Source: Hyphomicrobium_A sp963724945 (GTDB taxonomy: Bacteria; Pseudomonadota; Alphaproteobacteria; Rhizobiales; Hyphomicrobiaceae). From it: DNA of 64,000 bases. Shown piece by piece: positions 28,513-36,427 of this stretch. Both the position numbers and the translations under genes were made by a program. Below the pieces are notes generated by a model. It saw nothing but the letters and a program-made list of their open reading frames with translations, had not been told where the DNA came from and did not search any database. Location of the stretch: the NCBI GenBank assembly GCA_963724945.1, contig CAVRWL010000003.1, forward strand, positions 1,674,001 to 1,738,000, written 5' to 3'. Position 1 is the first letter of the stretch. The number at the start of each line of letters is the position of its first letter.

Positions 28513-28986
28513 TCATGCTGCCGAACTCGCTTTGTAAGCCGTCGACATGGCGATCTCGTTCGTCTCCAGAAGCGACTTGAGGTTCGACAAGACCTTCGGC
28601 CAGCCGCCGGCGACGGCATCGATGAACTTTGCATTCTCCTTATTGATCGTGTGCGTGATCGTGAGCTTCACCGCGCTGTCAACCGGCTCCAAGTCCATTG
28701 TGCATGTCGAGAAGCCCTCGTCCTTCAGCCCCGGCTTCCACTCGTTGCGCCACTTGATCACGAGGCGCTTGCCCGGATCAACATCGAGAATCTCGCCGCT
28801 GTCGGCGATGCGCCCGTCCTCGAACACGAGCCTCCACGGCGAGCCCTTCTGGAAGTCGCTTTCGCAGGTCATGCCGAACCAATACTGCTTGATGGTTTTG
28901 GGATCCGTCAGCGCCGCCCACAGCTTCTCGGGTGTTGTGCGGATGTAGGTGACGTAGACGAACGTGGAGCCAGCGGTGCTACTCAT
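28513..28986 (-). CDS. SRPBCC/AHSA1-domain protein
   Basis: 157-residue START-like fold protein with VYVTYIRTTPEKLWAALTDP at the start and GGWPKVLSNLKSLLET near the end, as in the activator-of-Hsp90 ATPase-like (AHSA1) family; these bind hydrophobic ligands. ATG 28986 has AAGGAGAGG just upstream and overlaps the end of the ArsR gene by 8 nt, a widespread ArsR + SRPBCC two-gene module. The ligand is unknown. Confidence 0.9.
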   Translation of the reverse strand: MSSTAGSTFVYVTYIRTTPEKLWAALTDPKTIKQYWFGMTCESDFQKGSPWRLVFEDGRIADSGEILDVDPGKRLVIKWRNEWKPGLKDEGFSTCTMDLEPVDSAVKLTITHTINKENAKFIDAVAGGWPKVLSNLKSLLETNEIAMSTAYKASSAA

Positions 28987-29302
28987 GATCCTCTCCTTCA
29001 AGTGATCGCTTCAGTCTCGAAAGCGCCGCCAAACTCGGGCGCTCGAATTTTCCGATCCAGCGCTCGGCGATGTCGTTGATCGGCAGCGGATTGATGAAGT
29101 GCAGCTTCTCGCGGCCGTCACGCTTGGATGAGACGAGGTTTGCCTCCTCCAAAATCGTCAGATGCTTTGCGACCGCCTGACGCGTCATTGCCAAACCCCG
29201 ACACAACTCGCCCAGCGTTTGCCCATTTTTCGCGTGCAGCCGGTCCAACAGCTTGCGGCGGCTTGCATCCGCCAGGGCGCGGAAGACGGCGTCCTCGGTC
29301 AT
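28979..29302 (-). CDS. ArsR-family transcriptional regulator
   Basis: 107-residue winged-helix repressor: FRALADASRRKLLDRL, TLGELCRGLAMTRQAVAKHL (recognition helix) and a beta-wing VSSKRDGREKLHFINP. No Cys-based metal site is seen, which matches the non-metal subgroup paired with SRPBCC proteins. Start taken at ATG 29302; a 16-bp inverted repeat lies just upstream at 29314-29329 and is a likely autoregulatory operator. Translation is coupled to the SRPBCC gene. Confidence 0.93.
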   Translation of the reverse strand: MTEDAVFRALADASRRKLLDRLHAKNGQTLGELCRGLAMTRQAVAKHLTILEEANLVSSKRDGREKLHFINPLPINDIAERWIGKFERPSLAALSRLKRSLEGEDHE

Positions 29303-29313
29303 CGTTCTAATAG

Positions 29314-29329
29314 GCAACCATTTGGTTGC
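29314..29329. promoter_or_regulatory. probable ArsR operator (inverted repeat)
   Basis: GCAACCATTTGGTTGC: 7-bp perfect arms with a 2-nt centre, 11 bp upstream of the ArsR start codon. It sits between the regulator and the divergent doxX gene, so binding could control both. The similar CAACCAWWTGGTTG pattern is common before this ArsR/SRPBCC class, to my knowledge. Confidence 0.6.
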
Positions 29330-29411
29330 ATGTCAAGGGGCTTCGTAACGACGGGCGGCGCAGCCGCGTATTTGGATGGGAACGTCGCGCACCTTCTCGG
29401 GGGAACTGCCC

Positions 29412-29867
29412 ATGAAATTCCTTATCGATTTCCTGATCAACGCGCCCGAGCGCCTGTCGGCCGTTTTCGCCTGGCTGCCACCGCTGTTTGCCCGCCTCGT
29501 CGTCGGCTGGACCTTCATGTGGTCGGGCTGGGAGAAGCTCAACGCGCTGCCGCAGATCACCCAGAATTTCATCGACTGGGGCATTCCCTTCCCGCAAATC
29601 ACGACCCCGTTCGTCTCGGGCGTGGAGTTCGTCGGCGGCCTGTTGCTGCTGCTCGGCCTTTTCACCCGCATCGCCGCGGTGCCGCTGGTCATCGTGATGA
29701 TCGTTGCGACCATCAGCGCCAAGTGGAGCCAGGTCGACTCGCTGGAGACGCTGCTGGGCTTCGAGGAGCTGGCGTATATGGCGCTCTTCGGCTGGCTCGC
29801 GGTCGCGGGGCCGGGGCCCATCTCGCTCGATTGGCTCTTACAGCGCTGGCGCGCGCTGCAGTCCTAG
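29412..29867 (+). CDS. DoxX-family membrane protein
   Basis: 151 residues with four TM helices. Family features: ARLVVGWTFMWSGWEKLN after TM1, FVSGVEFVGGLLLLLGLFTR and an acidic FEELAYMALFGWLA. DoxX-like proteins are linked to thiol/redox stress in other bacteria; the role here is open. Start at ATG 29412 (GGGGGA upstream). Divergent from the ArsR gene and so possibly under the same operator. Confidence 0.9.
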   Translation: MKFLIDFLINAPERLSAVFAWLPPLFARLVVGWTFMWSGWEKLNALPQITQNFIDWGIPFPQITTPFVSGVEFVGGLLLLLGLFTRIAAVPLVIVMIVATISAKWSQVDSLETLLGFEELAYMALFGWLAVAGPGPISLDWLLQRWRALQS

Positions 29868-29880
29868 GAGCATAAAAAAA

Positions 29881-29903
29881 GCCCCGCGGGGGGAGCGCGG
29901 GGC
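29881..29903 (-). terminator. hairpin terminator, minus direction
   Basis: Perfect 8-bp stem GCCCCGCG/CGCGGGGC with a 7-nt loop. The run of seven A immediately before it (29874-29880) becomes a U tract only for minus-strand transcripts. On plus there is no T run, so for doxX it would be at best a partial stop. Confidence 0.7.
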
Positions 29904-30003
29904 TTGAGGTGCGGGAGGCAGGTTCAACTGGCAAGTGCAAGCGGCAAGTGCAGGAGGAAACTGAATTCGATGAGGCCACTCTAGGGAAGCGCGCCTCGCG
30001 CGG

Positions 30004-30021
30004 CTGTTCCCTGCGGCACAG
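30004..30021. repeat. 18-bp palindrome, copy 2 (degenerate)
   Basis: CTGTTCCCTGCGGCACAG. Left arm matches the consensus exactly, right arm has one change. It lies between two hairpins in gene-free DNA, within the 435-bp gap 29868-30302 that otherwise holds only the hairpins and another copy. Confidence 0.65.
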
Positions 30022-30101
30022 GCCCGGAAATAAGTGCAAGGCGTCAATTTCGCCGAACGCTCCTGATGCCGCCTGTCGGCTCGTCGGTGCGGAAATGAAA
30101 A

Positions 30102-30131
30102 TGCCCTCCAGCCGGGGGAGACTGGAGGGCA
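30102..30131 (-). terminator. hairpin terminator for the small secreted-protein gene
   Basis: Ten-base-pair stem TGCCCTCCAG/CTGGAGGGCA with a 10-nt loop. On the minus strand it is followed by ATTTTCATTT, a U-rich tail, so it should end the minus-strand transcript of the gene at 30303-30593. Confidence 0.75.
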
Positions 30132-30280
30132 AGGATCCGGCCGGCGTCCCGAGGGGGCAAGGGGGACGGGGAGGTTGGGCCGGCCGGCAATGGAAGTGAC
30201 GAAACGGGGCGTGGTCTCCTTTCAAATCTCGTTGTCGCGTCTTGCAACAATCGAACTCTAGAGGGCTGCGGTCACGTTCG

Positions 30281-30298
30281 CTGTTCCCTGGGGAACAG
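30281..30298. repeat. 18-bp palindrome, copy 3 (perfect)
   Basis: CTGTTCCCTGGGGAACAG, 8-bp perfect arms with a TG centre. It lies four bases beyond the stop codon of the minus-strand gene at 30303-30593. Confidence 0.75.
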
Positions 30299-30302
30299 GC
30301 GC

Positions 30303-30593
30303 TCAGTCGCCATCCGCAGCGTCTTCGATGAGGTCGTGCGCGGCCTCGGCGGCGTCCGTCAGGGTGTCCGTCATGGTGTCCATGGCGTCGACAGCATCTG
30401 CAGCGTCTATGAGATCGGCGGCGCCGCTGACGAGGTCGGCGTCTTGAGTGGCGGCGTCATCCTTGAAGCCGCCCAACAGGAAGCTGTTGAAATGGTCATG
30501 GCGCAAGCCGCCGGCTTGGGCCGTACCGGCGGCGCCGAGGGCGAGGAGGGCTGCGGCCGAGGTGAGAAGCGTCGTTCTGAACGCGGAAGGCAT
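30303..30593 (-). CDS. small secreted acidic protein
   Basis: 96 residues: signal peptide (cleavage near TAQAGG, about 27), then a mature part that is very acidic and Ala/Asp rich, ending in helical repeats of the type DAADAVDAMDTMTD. One His pair (LRHDHFNSF) follows the signal. AGGAG is 6 nt before the ATG, so it is a genuine gene. No family recognised. It is flanked by two copies of the recurring palindrome (one after the stop, one 123 bp upstream of the start) and ends at a clear terminator. Confidence 0.75.
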   Translation of the reverse strand: MPSAFRTTLLTSAAALLALGAAGTAQAGGLRHDHFNSFLLGGFKDDAATQDADLVSGAADLIDAADAVDAMDTMTDTLTDAAEAAHDLIEDAADGD

Positions 30594-31020
30594 CGGTGTC
30601 TCCTATCAAGGCGAGGCGCGTCGCGGGGATCGCGGCGCGCCCGTTTTGCAGCGCGGTCCCGTTGCAGGTTCGGCCGCGCTCGCGAGGCTTGAGTAGGAAT
30701 ACGCGGCGCCCGGCGCTGTTCCCGGCGGCACATTCGGCTAGCCGGCCGACGCCCGGTTGCAGGGTGGGAGCTGCAGCATCGCTGGGCTTTTCCGCGGTGA
30801 AATCGATGATGCCTTGCGGCGGTTTTTTGCGCGTGTCTGATGTTGCCCCGATGTAAATCGGCGGCTTTCGATCGTCTCGCGACCACCGCTCCCATGCTCT
30901 GATTGTTAGAAGCTCTCTAAAGAAACATGACAAAAAAAGTTGACAATTCCGCCGCTATGGCGAACCTCTGTCGCGCCTTGCTTTTGCGGGGCGCGTTCGG
31001 GGCGTGGGGGAGCGTGAGCG
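30594..31020. other. 427-bp intergenic region with a palindrome copy
   Basis: Divergent spacer between the acidic secreted protein and the beta-barrel gene. Contains palindrome copy 4 at 30716-30733 (CTGTTCCCGGCGGCACAT). An AT-rich patch at 30905-30950 contains TTGACA (about 30942), a possible -35 for the plus-strand gene, but no matching -10 was found at 16-18 bp. No coding frame is convincing. Confidence 0.5.
30716..30733. repeat. 18-bp palindrome, copy 4 (degenerate)
   Basis: CTGTTCCCGGCGGCACAT. Left arm intact, right arm with two changes. It lies 123 bp upstream of the start codon of the small acidic secreted protein. Confidence 0.6.
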
Positions 31021-31920
31021 GTGTCACAGTGCAAGCGCGCGAGGGGCGCCATTATTTTCCTCGGACTGATCGCCGGAACATGTTTGCCGACCGGTAAGGC
31101 GTCGGCGGGCAACGAGGCAAACTTCGTCCTTTACGATCACCACACGGACGAACGGGGCGAGACCGAGTTCAACGTGTACGGCGATCTCTCCAACGCACAG
31201 AGCGAGGAGCCCCGTTACAGCGCCCAGTTGTTTGAGATCGAGCGCGCGCTCACTGATCGGTGGGAGGCCGCCCTTTATCTCGAAGGCGATAAGATAGACG
31301 ATGAGGACTATCTGTTCGGCGGCTGGCGCCTTGAGAGCCGCTATCGGCTCTTCGACTACGGCACCTTACTCAACCCAGTCGTCTACGTGGAATACGAAAA
31401 CCTAAATCCGGATCACAAGTATCTCTTAGAGGTCACCGGTCGAACGGACACTCCTGAAGGACCGGAGCGAACCGAGCACGAGATCGAGAGCAAACTCATT
31501 GTCGGACACGACCTAACAAATAGGTTCGATGTCGCCTTCAACTGGATCAACGAAACGAATGTGGTCACCGGCCGCTGGGAGTACGGCTATGCGCTCGGCT
31601 TCAATTACGCGCTCGTCGGCGAAGCCAACGAGGAAGCCGAGGAGCACGAGCATGAGAAGTCCCGGCGGGGTGAGCACCCAACGCCAGGTTCGGGCTGGCA
31701 GATCAAGGAAATCAAGCTCGGTGGGGAGCTCTATGGGGGGCTCGGCGACAGCACGCTTGGATTGACGCTCGATCCCGGCGTCACCCAGCAATACGCTGGC
31801 CTGAATCTTAAGACCGAATGGAGCAACGGCCTGCACTTCATGGTGGGTGGGGCAGCGGGCTTGAGCAAAGAGAGCGAGCGCGGCCTGCTCCGGCTCATGC
31901 TTGGGTACGAGTTCGAATAA
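31021..31920 (+). CDS. predicted outer-membrane beta-barrel protein
   Basis: 299 residues, GTG start with GGGGGAG upstream. A signal peptide (to about KASAGN) is followed by alternating amphipathic strands (WEAALYLEGDKID, LESRYRLFDYGTLLNPVVYVEYENL, WEYGYALGFNYAL) ending with Phe-Glu, as expected for an outer-membrane barrel of 10-12 strands. A charged loop with EANEEAEEHEHEK interrupts two strands and could face the outside and bind metal. No transport family assigned. It stands alone. Confidence 0.65.
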   Translation: MSQCKRARGAIIFLGLIAGTCLPTGKASAGNEANFVLYDHHTDERGETEFNVYGDLSNAQSEEPRYSAQLFEIERALTDRWEAALYLEGDKIDDEDYLFGGWRLESRYRLFDYGTLLNPVVYVEYENLNPDHKYLLEVTGRTDTPEGPERTEHEIESKLIVGHDLTNRFDVAFNWINETNVVTGRWEYGYALGFNYALVGEANEEAEEHEHEKSRRGEHPTPGSGWQIKEIKLGGELYGGLGDSTLGLTLDPGVTQQYAGLNLKTEWSNGLHFMVGGAAGLSKESERGLLRLMLGYEFE

Positions 31921-31986
31921 CGATTTTGGCCCAAGGCGGAACGACGCCGCGACTTTCTCTCGCGGCGGCCTTAGAGGATCGCGCCG

Positions 31987-32670
31987 TCAGCCGCGCGGCG
32001 GCTCGCTCGGCGCCAGGATCGACAGGATCTGCTCCGGGCTCGCGTCCTCGGGCAGCCGCGTAAAGTCGGCATCGACGTCGAGCGCTGTCTCGAGCAGGCG
32101 ATGGAACTCTTCCCGGTTGAGCTCGATGGTGCCGAACTGGCGCAGGTGGTCGGTGACGAACTGCGTGTCGAGCAGCTTGAAGCCGCCATAGGCGAGACGC
32201 GCGGCGAGATGCACGAGCGCGATCTTGGAGGCATCGCGCTCGTAGGAGAACATGCTCTCGCCGAAGAAGGCGCCGTTGAGCGCGACGCCATAGAGCCCGC
32301 CGACGAGCTTACCCTTGTCCCACACCTCGACGGTATGGCAGTGCCCGAGATCGAAAAGGTCCCGGTAAAGGTTGCGAATACGCTCGTTGATCCAGGTCGA
32401 GCGCCGCCCCGGGCGCGAGGCGGCGCAGCCTTCGATCACCCCCTCGATGTCGGTGTCGATCTTGATGGCAAGGTCGGTCATCCTCAGCGTGCGCGCGAGC
32501 CGGCGCGGCACGTGCACGGCCTCGAGCGGGAGAATGCCGCGGTGCTGCGGCTCGATCCAATAGAGCGCCGGGTCGTCCGCGCTCTCGGCCATAGGGAAAA
32601 TGCCGCACGTGTAGGCCTTCAAGAGGACCTGCGGCGTGATCTCGATGACGATGTCGTCGCGCGAAGCCAT
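31987..32670 (-). CDS. aat: leucyl/phenylalanyl-tRNA-protein transferase
   Basis: Adds Leu or Phe to N-terminal Arg/Lys of proteins, marking them for ClpAP degradation. The 227-residue protein carries the full family set: LKAYTCGIFPMAESADDPAL, YWIEPQHRGILPLEAVHVPR, INERIRNLY, GHCHTVEVW, GGLYGVALNGAFFGESMFS and LLDTQFVTDHLRQFG. Alphaproteobacteria often keep it next to accC, as here. A second divergent homologue is 5 kb away at 25864. Confidence 0.97.
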   Translation of the reverse strand: MASRDDIVIEITPQVLLKAYTCGIFPMAESADDPALYWIEPQHRGILPLEAVHVPRRLARTLRMTDLAIKIDTDIEGVIEGCAASRPGRRSTWINERIRNLYRDLFDLGHCHTVEVWDKGKLVGGLYGVALNGAFFGESMFSYERDASKIALVHLAARLAYGGFKLLDTQFVTDHLRQFGTIELNREEFHRLLETALDVDADFTRLPEDASPEQILSILAPSEPPRG

Positions 32671-32830
32671 GTCGTCGGTGTGTGACGTCGGGTGTGTATC
32701 GTCGCTGCGTCGTCCGGTGTGCCGTCTGCGGCCGTGTCGTCTTTCTGGCCATATCTTCGCGGCCGTGAGGGCCCAACCGCGTAAAATGAGAATTTAGGCG
32801 AGGATCGTCAATCACCTCAAGCGGCGGGGC

Positions 32831-34171
32831 CTATGGCTCGGCCAGGAATTTCTCGAGCCAATGGATGTCATAGAGCCCGTTGGCGATGTCCGGCTGGCGG
32901 ATCAGCTCGTTAAAGAGCGGGATCGTGGTCTCGATCCCGTCGATCACGAACTCCGATAAGGCGCGCTTCAAGCGCATCAGGCATTCGTTGCGCGTCTTGC
33001 CGTGGACGACGAGCTTGCCGATAAGGCTGTCGTAGTAGGGGGGGATGCGGTAGCCCTGATAGACGCCGGAATCGACGCGCACGCCCAAGCCGCCAGGCGG
33101 GTGCCAGTAGGTGATCTGGCCCGGCGAGGGGCGGAAGGTGCGCGGGTTCTCCGCGTTGATGCGGCACTCGATCGCATGCCCGGAAAAGGTGATGTCCCTC
33201 TGGCGGTGCGCGAGCTGGCCGCCGGAGGCGACGTGGATCTGCTCTAAGACGAGGTCGATGCCGGTGATCGCCTCGGTCACCGGGTGCTCGACCTGCAGCC
33301 GCGTGTTCATCTCGATGAAGTAGAACTCGCCGTCCTCGTAGAGGAACTCCACGGTGCCGGCTCCGCGGTATTTGATCTCGCGCATCGCCTCAGCGACCGT
33401 CTCGCCGATTTTGCTGCGCGCCTCCGCGTTGAGGGCCGGCGAAGGCGCCTCCTCCCACAGCTTCTGGTGGCGCCGCTGCAGCGAACAGTCGCGCTCGCCC
33501 AAGTGGATCGCATTGCCCTGGCCGTCGCCGAACACCTGCACCTCGATGTGGCGCGGCGTCGTCAGGTACTTCTCCATGTAGACCTGATCGTTGCCGAAGG
33601 CCGCCTTTGCCTCCGAGCGCGCCGTCGACAGCGCAAGCCCAAGGTCGGCCGCCGTATGGGCGACCTTCATGCCGCGTCCGCCGCCGCCGGCCGTCGCCTT
33701 GATCAGCACGGGAAAGCCCATGGCCTTGGCGACCTTCATCGCCTCGGGCTCGCTCGTTATCGGGCCGTCCGAGCCCGGCACCACGGGAATGCCGAGCCGC
33801 TTTGCCGTGACCTTGGCCGTAATCTTGTCGCCCATGATGCGGATGTGCTCCGACGTCGGGCCGATGAAGGTGATCTGATGCTCCTCCAAGATCTCGGCGA
33901 AGCGCGCGTTCTCGGAGAGGAAGCCGTAGCCCGGGTGCACGGCGTCGGCGCCGGTGATCTCGCAGGCGGCGAGCAGGCGGGGAATGTTGAGGTAGCTCTC
34001 AGCGGCCGGCGGCGGCCCGATGCAAACGCTCTCGTCGGCAAGGCGCACGTGCATAGCGTCGGCATCGGCAGTGGAATGCACCGCGACGGTGGCGATGCCA
34101 AGCTCCTTGCACGCACGCTGGATGCGCAGCGCGATCTCTCCGCGGTTGGCGATCAGGACCTTGTCGAACAT
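32831..34171 (-). CDS. accC: acetyl-CoA carboxylase, biotin carboxylase subunit
   Basis: Carboxylates biotin on AccB using ATP and bicarbonate, the first step of fatty acid synthesis. 446 residues; ATP-grasp motifs complete: FDKVLIANRGEIALRI at the start, ADAVHPGYGFLSEN, GGGGRGMKVA glycine loop (written KATAGGGGRGMKV), FLYEDGEFYFIEMNTRLQVEHPVTE and the ECRINAE region. Downstream partner of accB. The accB-accC gap contains an unusual heptamer-repeat inverted structure. Confidence 0.97.
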   Translation of the reverse strand: MFDKVLIANRGEIALRIQRACKELGIATVAVHSTADADAMHVRLADESVCIGPPPAAESYLNIPRLLAACEITGADAVHPGYGFLSENARFAEILEEHQITFIGPTSEHIRIMGDKITAKVTAKRLGIPVVPGSDGPITSEPEAMKVAKAMGFPVLIKATAGGGGRGMKVAHTAADLGLALSTARSEAKAAFGNDQVYMEKYLTTPRHIEVQVFGDGQGNAIHLGERDCSLQRRHQKLWEEAPSPALNAEARSKIGETVAEAMREIKYRGAGTVEFLYEDGEFYFIEMNTRLQVEHPVTEAITGIDLVLEQIHVASGGQLAHRQRDITFSGHAIECRINAENPRTFRPSPGQITYWHPPGGLGVRVDSGVYQGYRIPPYYDSLIGKLVVHGKTRNECLMRLKRALSEFVIDGIETTIPLFNELIRQPDIANGLYDIHWLEKFLAEP

Positions 34172-34181
34172 TCTTTGACCA

Positions 34182-34259
34182 GGCAGTGGGCAGTGGGCAG
34201 TAGGCAGTAAGGATCAGCAAGCGATCCGGTCACTACTGCCTACTGCCTATTGCCTACTG
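34182..34259. repeat. inverted arrays of heptanucleotide repeats between accB and accC
   Basis: 34182-34210 is a run of GGCAGTG/GGCAGTA heptamers (four units) and 34233-34259 is the complementary run (TACTGCC, CTATTGCC variants; about four units), separated by a 22-nt spacer. Together they can form a long imperfect hairpin in the accB-accC transcript. Short heptamer repeats of this sort are known from other genomes as STRR-like elements, but their inverted pairing inside an essential operon is notable. Confidence 0.9.
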
Positions 34260-34269
34260 TCCAACTCCT

Positions 34270-34761
34270 TTATTCGATGATGACGAGCGGCTCGCCGAAC
34301 TCCACCGGCTGGCCGTTCTCGATGAGGATCTGGGTGACCTTGCCCGCATGCGGGGCCGGGATCTGGTTCATGGTCTTCATGGCTTCGATGATGAGGAGCG
34401 TGTCGCCTTGGCTGACGCGCGCGCCAATCTCGATGAAGACAGGGGCGCCGGGCTCCGGCGAGCGGTAGGCGGTACCTACCATGGGCGATTTGACGACGCC
34501 TGGGTGCTTGGCGGGATCGCTCGAGGCGGCTTTCGCCGCCGCGGCGGCGGCAGCTTGCGCGGGAGCGGCGGCGACCGTCGACTGGATGGAGAGCGTGCGT
34601 GCGACCCGGATCTTGAGCCCGCTCTTCTCGATCTCGATCTCGCTCAAGCCGGTCTCGTTGAGGAGATCGGCGAGCTCGCGGATCAACTGCTGCTCGGAGC
34701 TGGCGCCCTGATCCTTGCCTCGTTCCTTGTCACGATCCTTGTCGCGATCCTGGGCCGTCAT
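34270..34761 (-). CDS. accB: acetyl-CoA carboxylase, biotin carboxyl carrier protein
   Basis: 163-residue carrier. The C-terminal biotinyl domain has the biotinylation site EAMKTMN (Lys about 129) and FGEPLVIIE end. The N-terminal half is acidic (RELADLLNETGLSEIEIEKS), followed by an Ala/Pro linker with eight consecutive Ala; the first 20 residues are a Lys/Asp run (QDRDKDRDKERGKDQG). ATG 34761 has AAGGAAAA before it; the longer frame to 34881 lacks support. Upstream is aroQ, downstream accC. Confidence 0.96.
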   Translation of the reverse strand: MTAQDRDKDRDKERGKDQGASSEQQLIRELADLLNETGLSEIEIEKSGLKIRVARTLSIQSTVAAAPAQAAAAAAAKAASSDPAKHPGVVKSPMVGTAYRSPEPGAPVFIEIGARVSQGDTLLIIEAMKTMNQIPAPHAGKVTQILIENGQPVEFGEPLVIIE

Positions 34762-34810
34762 GCGTCGCTTTTCCTTTTTGTGCGGCCGTTGCGCCGGCCG
34801 TCCTGCGCCC

Positions 34811-35263
34811 TTAGCCACTGGCGCCAGCGTTGAGCGTCTCCGCCATCGCCTCGAGAGCGAGCTCGTAGCCCTTGGGTCCAAGGCCGCAGATCACGCCTTT
34901 GGCGGCGAGCGAGACGTAGGAATGGTTCCGGTAGGGCTCGCGGCGGAAGATGTTCGACAGATGCACCTCGATGACGGGCAGCTCGGCGGCCTGCAGGGCG
35001 TCGAGAATGGCAATGGAGGTGTGCGAGTAGGCGCCGGCGTTGAGGATAATGCCGCGTGCCTTCTCGCGCGCCTCCTGGATCCAGCCGACGAGCTCGCCCT
35101 CGGCGTTCGACTGGCGAAACACGATCGCGAGCCCGAGCGCCTTGGCGCGGGCCTGCGCGCGCTTCTCCACATCGCTGAGCAACTCGCGGCCGTAGACGGC
35201 GGGCTCGCGCAGTCCCAGCATGTTCAGGTTGGGTCCGTTGAGGACGTAGATCGGCTTGGCCAT
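34811..35263 (-). CDS. aroQ: type II 3-dehydroquinate dehydratase
   Basis: Shikimate pathway step 3. 150 residues: YVLNGPNLNMLGLREPAVYG at the start (catalytic Tyr lid), RQSNAEGELVGWIQ, GIILNAGAYSHTS and the catalytic-His region VIEVHLSNIFRREPYR. ATG 35263 has AAGGAA five bases upstream. A 16-nt tandem duplication places a second AAGGAA-ATG-GCC start block directly upstream, in another frame. Upstream of accB as usual in this order. Confidence 0.97.
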   Translation of the reverse strand: MAKPIYVLNGPNLNMLGLREPAVYGRELLSDVEKRAQARAKALGLAIVFRQSNAEGELVGWIQEAREKARGIILNAGAYSHTSIAILDALQAAELPVIEVHLSNIFRREPYRNHSYVSLAAKGVICGLGPKGYELALEAMAETLNAGASG

Positions 35264-35292
35264 GAGTTCCTTTGGCCATGAGTTCCTTGGGC
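35261..35292. repeat. 16-nt tandem duplication of the aroQ start/RBS block
   Basis: CATGAGTTCCTTTGGC (35261-35276) is followed by CATGAGTTCCTTGGGC (35277-35292), one mismatch. Read on minus, each copy contains AAGGAA and ATGGCC, so a second start with its own ribosome-binding site lies 16 nt upstream of the aroQ start and out of frame with it. Confidence 0.85.
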
Positions 35293-35504
35293 GCCGCCCG
35301 GGAAAACGCCGGGCACGCCCGGAACCGAGGGAGCCCACCCATCTACCAGCTTTTCCGCACCTGCGAAAGAGAGCGCACCAGACGCCGAATGCGACCGCGA
35401 GTGAGGCTGCGCGCGGGCGCCTTCGCATCCAAGCAGGGATCGCTCGCGCTCGAAGCGTGCAGGCGCAACCCGATGGGCTACGTCAGCCGGTCGGCGCCGC
35501 TCCC

Positions 35505-36374
35505 TCAGCAGTAGGAGCAACCCTGCTTGCGCAGCTCGGTGACGTTCTTCTCGAGCTGGTCATAGAGGTCGTCGGGTGCCCCGGCGATCGCGCGGTCGCC
35601 GATGAGGAAGTGCGGCGTGCCGTTGACGCCCATCTTCTTGGCGAGCGCCTCCGACTTCTCGATCTCGGCTTTGACCTCGGGCGAGGCCATGTCGGCCTTG
35701 AGCTTGTCCATGTCGAGGCCGAGGCTCTCTGCGATCTTGAGCGCGGACGCCTCGTCCATGTGGCCCTTGGCGCCGAGCATGGCGCGGTGGATCTCCCAGT
35801 ACTTGCCCTGCCGGCCCGCCGCGAGCGCGACGTGGGAGGCTTCCTCGGAGCCCTTGGAGAGGATCGGCAGCTCCTTGAATACGACGCGCACCTTGGGATC
35901 GGTGTCGACGAGCTTGATCACGTCGTGCAGGCCGCGTTTGCAGTAGCCGCAGTTGTAGTCGAAGAACTCGACGACCGTGATGTCGCCGTTGGGGTTGCCG
36001 GCAACCGAGGCCTTGGGCTCGCGGTAGATCTCGGCCGCGTTCTCGGCGATGGCGACCTTCAGCTTCGCGGCCTGCTGCTTCTCCATCTTGTCCTCGAGCG
36101 CGTTCTGGATGTCGAGGAAGACTTCGGGGTTGGCGACGAGGTAGCGCTTGACGATCTGCTCGATCTCTCGCTTCTGATCGGTGCTGAACGAAGTCGCGGT
36201 CGCAAGCTTGACCGGTGTGGCGGCGGCGGCATCAGCCTCGCCGATGGCGGGCTGAACCGAGCGGTTGCCGATCACCACGAGGCCGGCGAGCACGGCGAGC
36301 ACGGGCACGACGGCCCATTTAAGCTTGCTCTCGGCAAGAACGCGAAACAGGTTCGGACGTGGACTTGAGGACAT
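35505..36374 (-). CDS. DsbA-family thiol-disulfide oxidoreductase
   Basis: 289 residues, membrane-anchored by one helix (about 18-37) with the thioredoxin-like domain in the periplasm. Active site CGYC (about 142-145, FFDYNCGYCKRG), cis-Pro loop GVNGTPHFLIG and a C-terminal CSYC-type pair (QGCSYC), the last unusual. The helical region ISTDQKREIEQIVKRYL is similar to the Com1/ScsC-type proteins. Probably a disulfide isomerase. Start at ATG 36374; it is next to an M48 peptidase. Confidence 0.9.
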   Translation of the reverse strand: MSSSPRPNLFRVLAESKLKWAVVPVLAVLAGLVVIGNRSVQPAIGEADAAAATPVKLATATSFSTDQKREIEQIVKRYLVANPEVFLDIQNALEDKMEKQQAAKLKVAIAENAAEIYREPKASVAGNPNGDITVVEFFDYNCGYCKRGLHDVIKLVDTDPKVRVVFKELPILSKGSEEASHVALAAGRQGKYWEIHRAMLGAKGHMDEASALKIAESLGLDMDKLKADMASPEVKAEIEKSEALAKKMGVNGTPHFLIGDRAIAGAPDDLYDQLEKNVTELRKQGCSYC

Positions 36375-36427
36375 TGGTACGAGCCTCTTTTCAGGGGGTG
36401 TTGCGGGGCTGGAGGTGCCGGCCGCGA

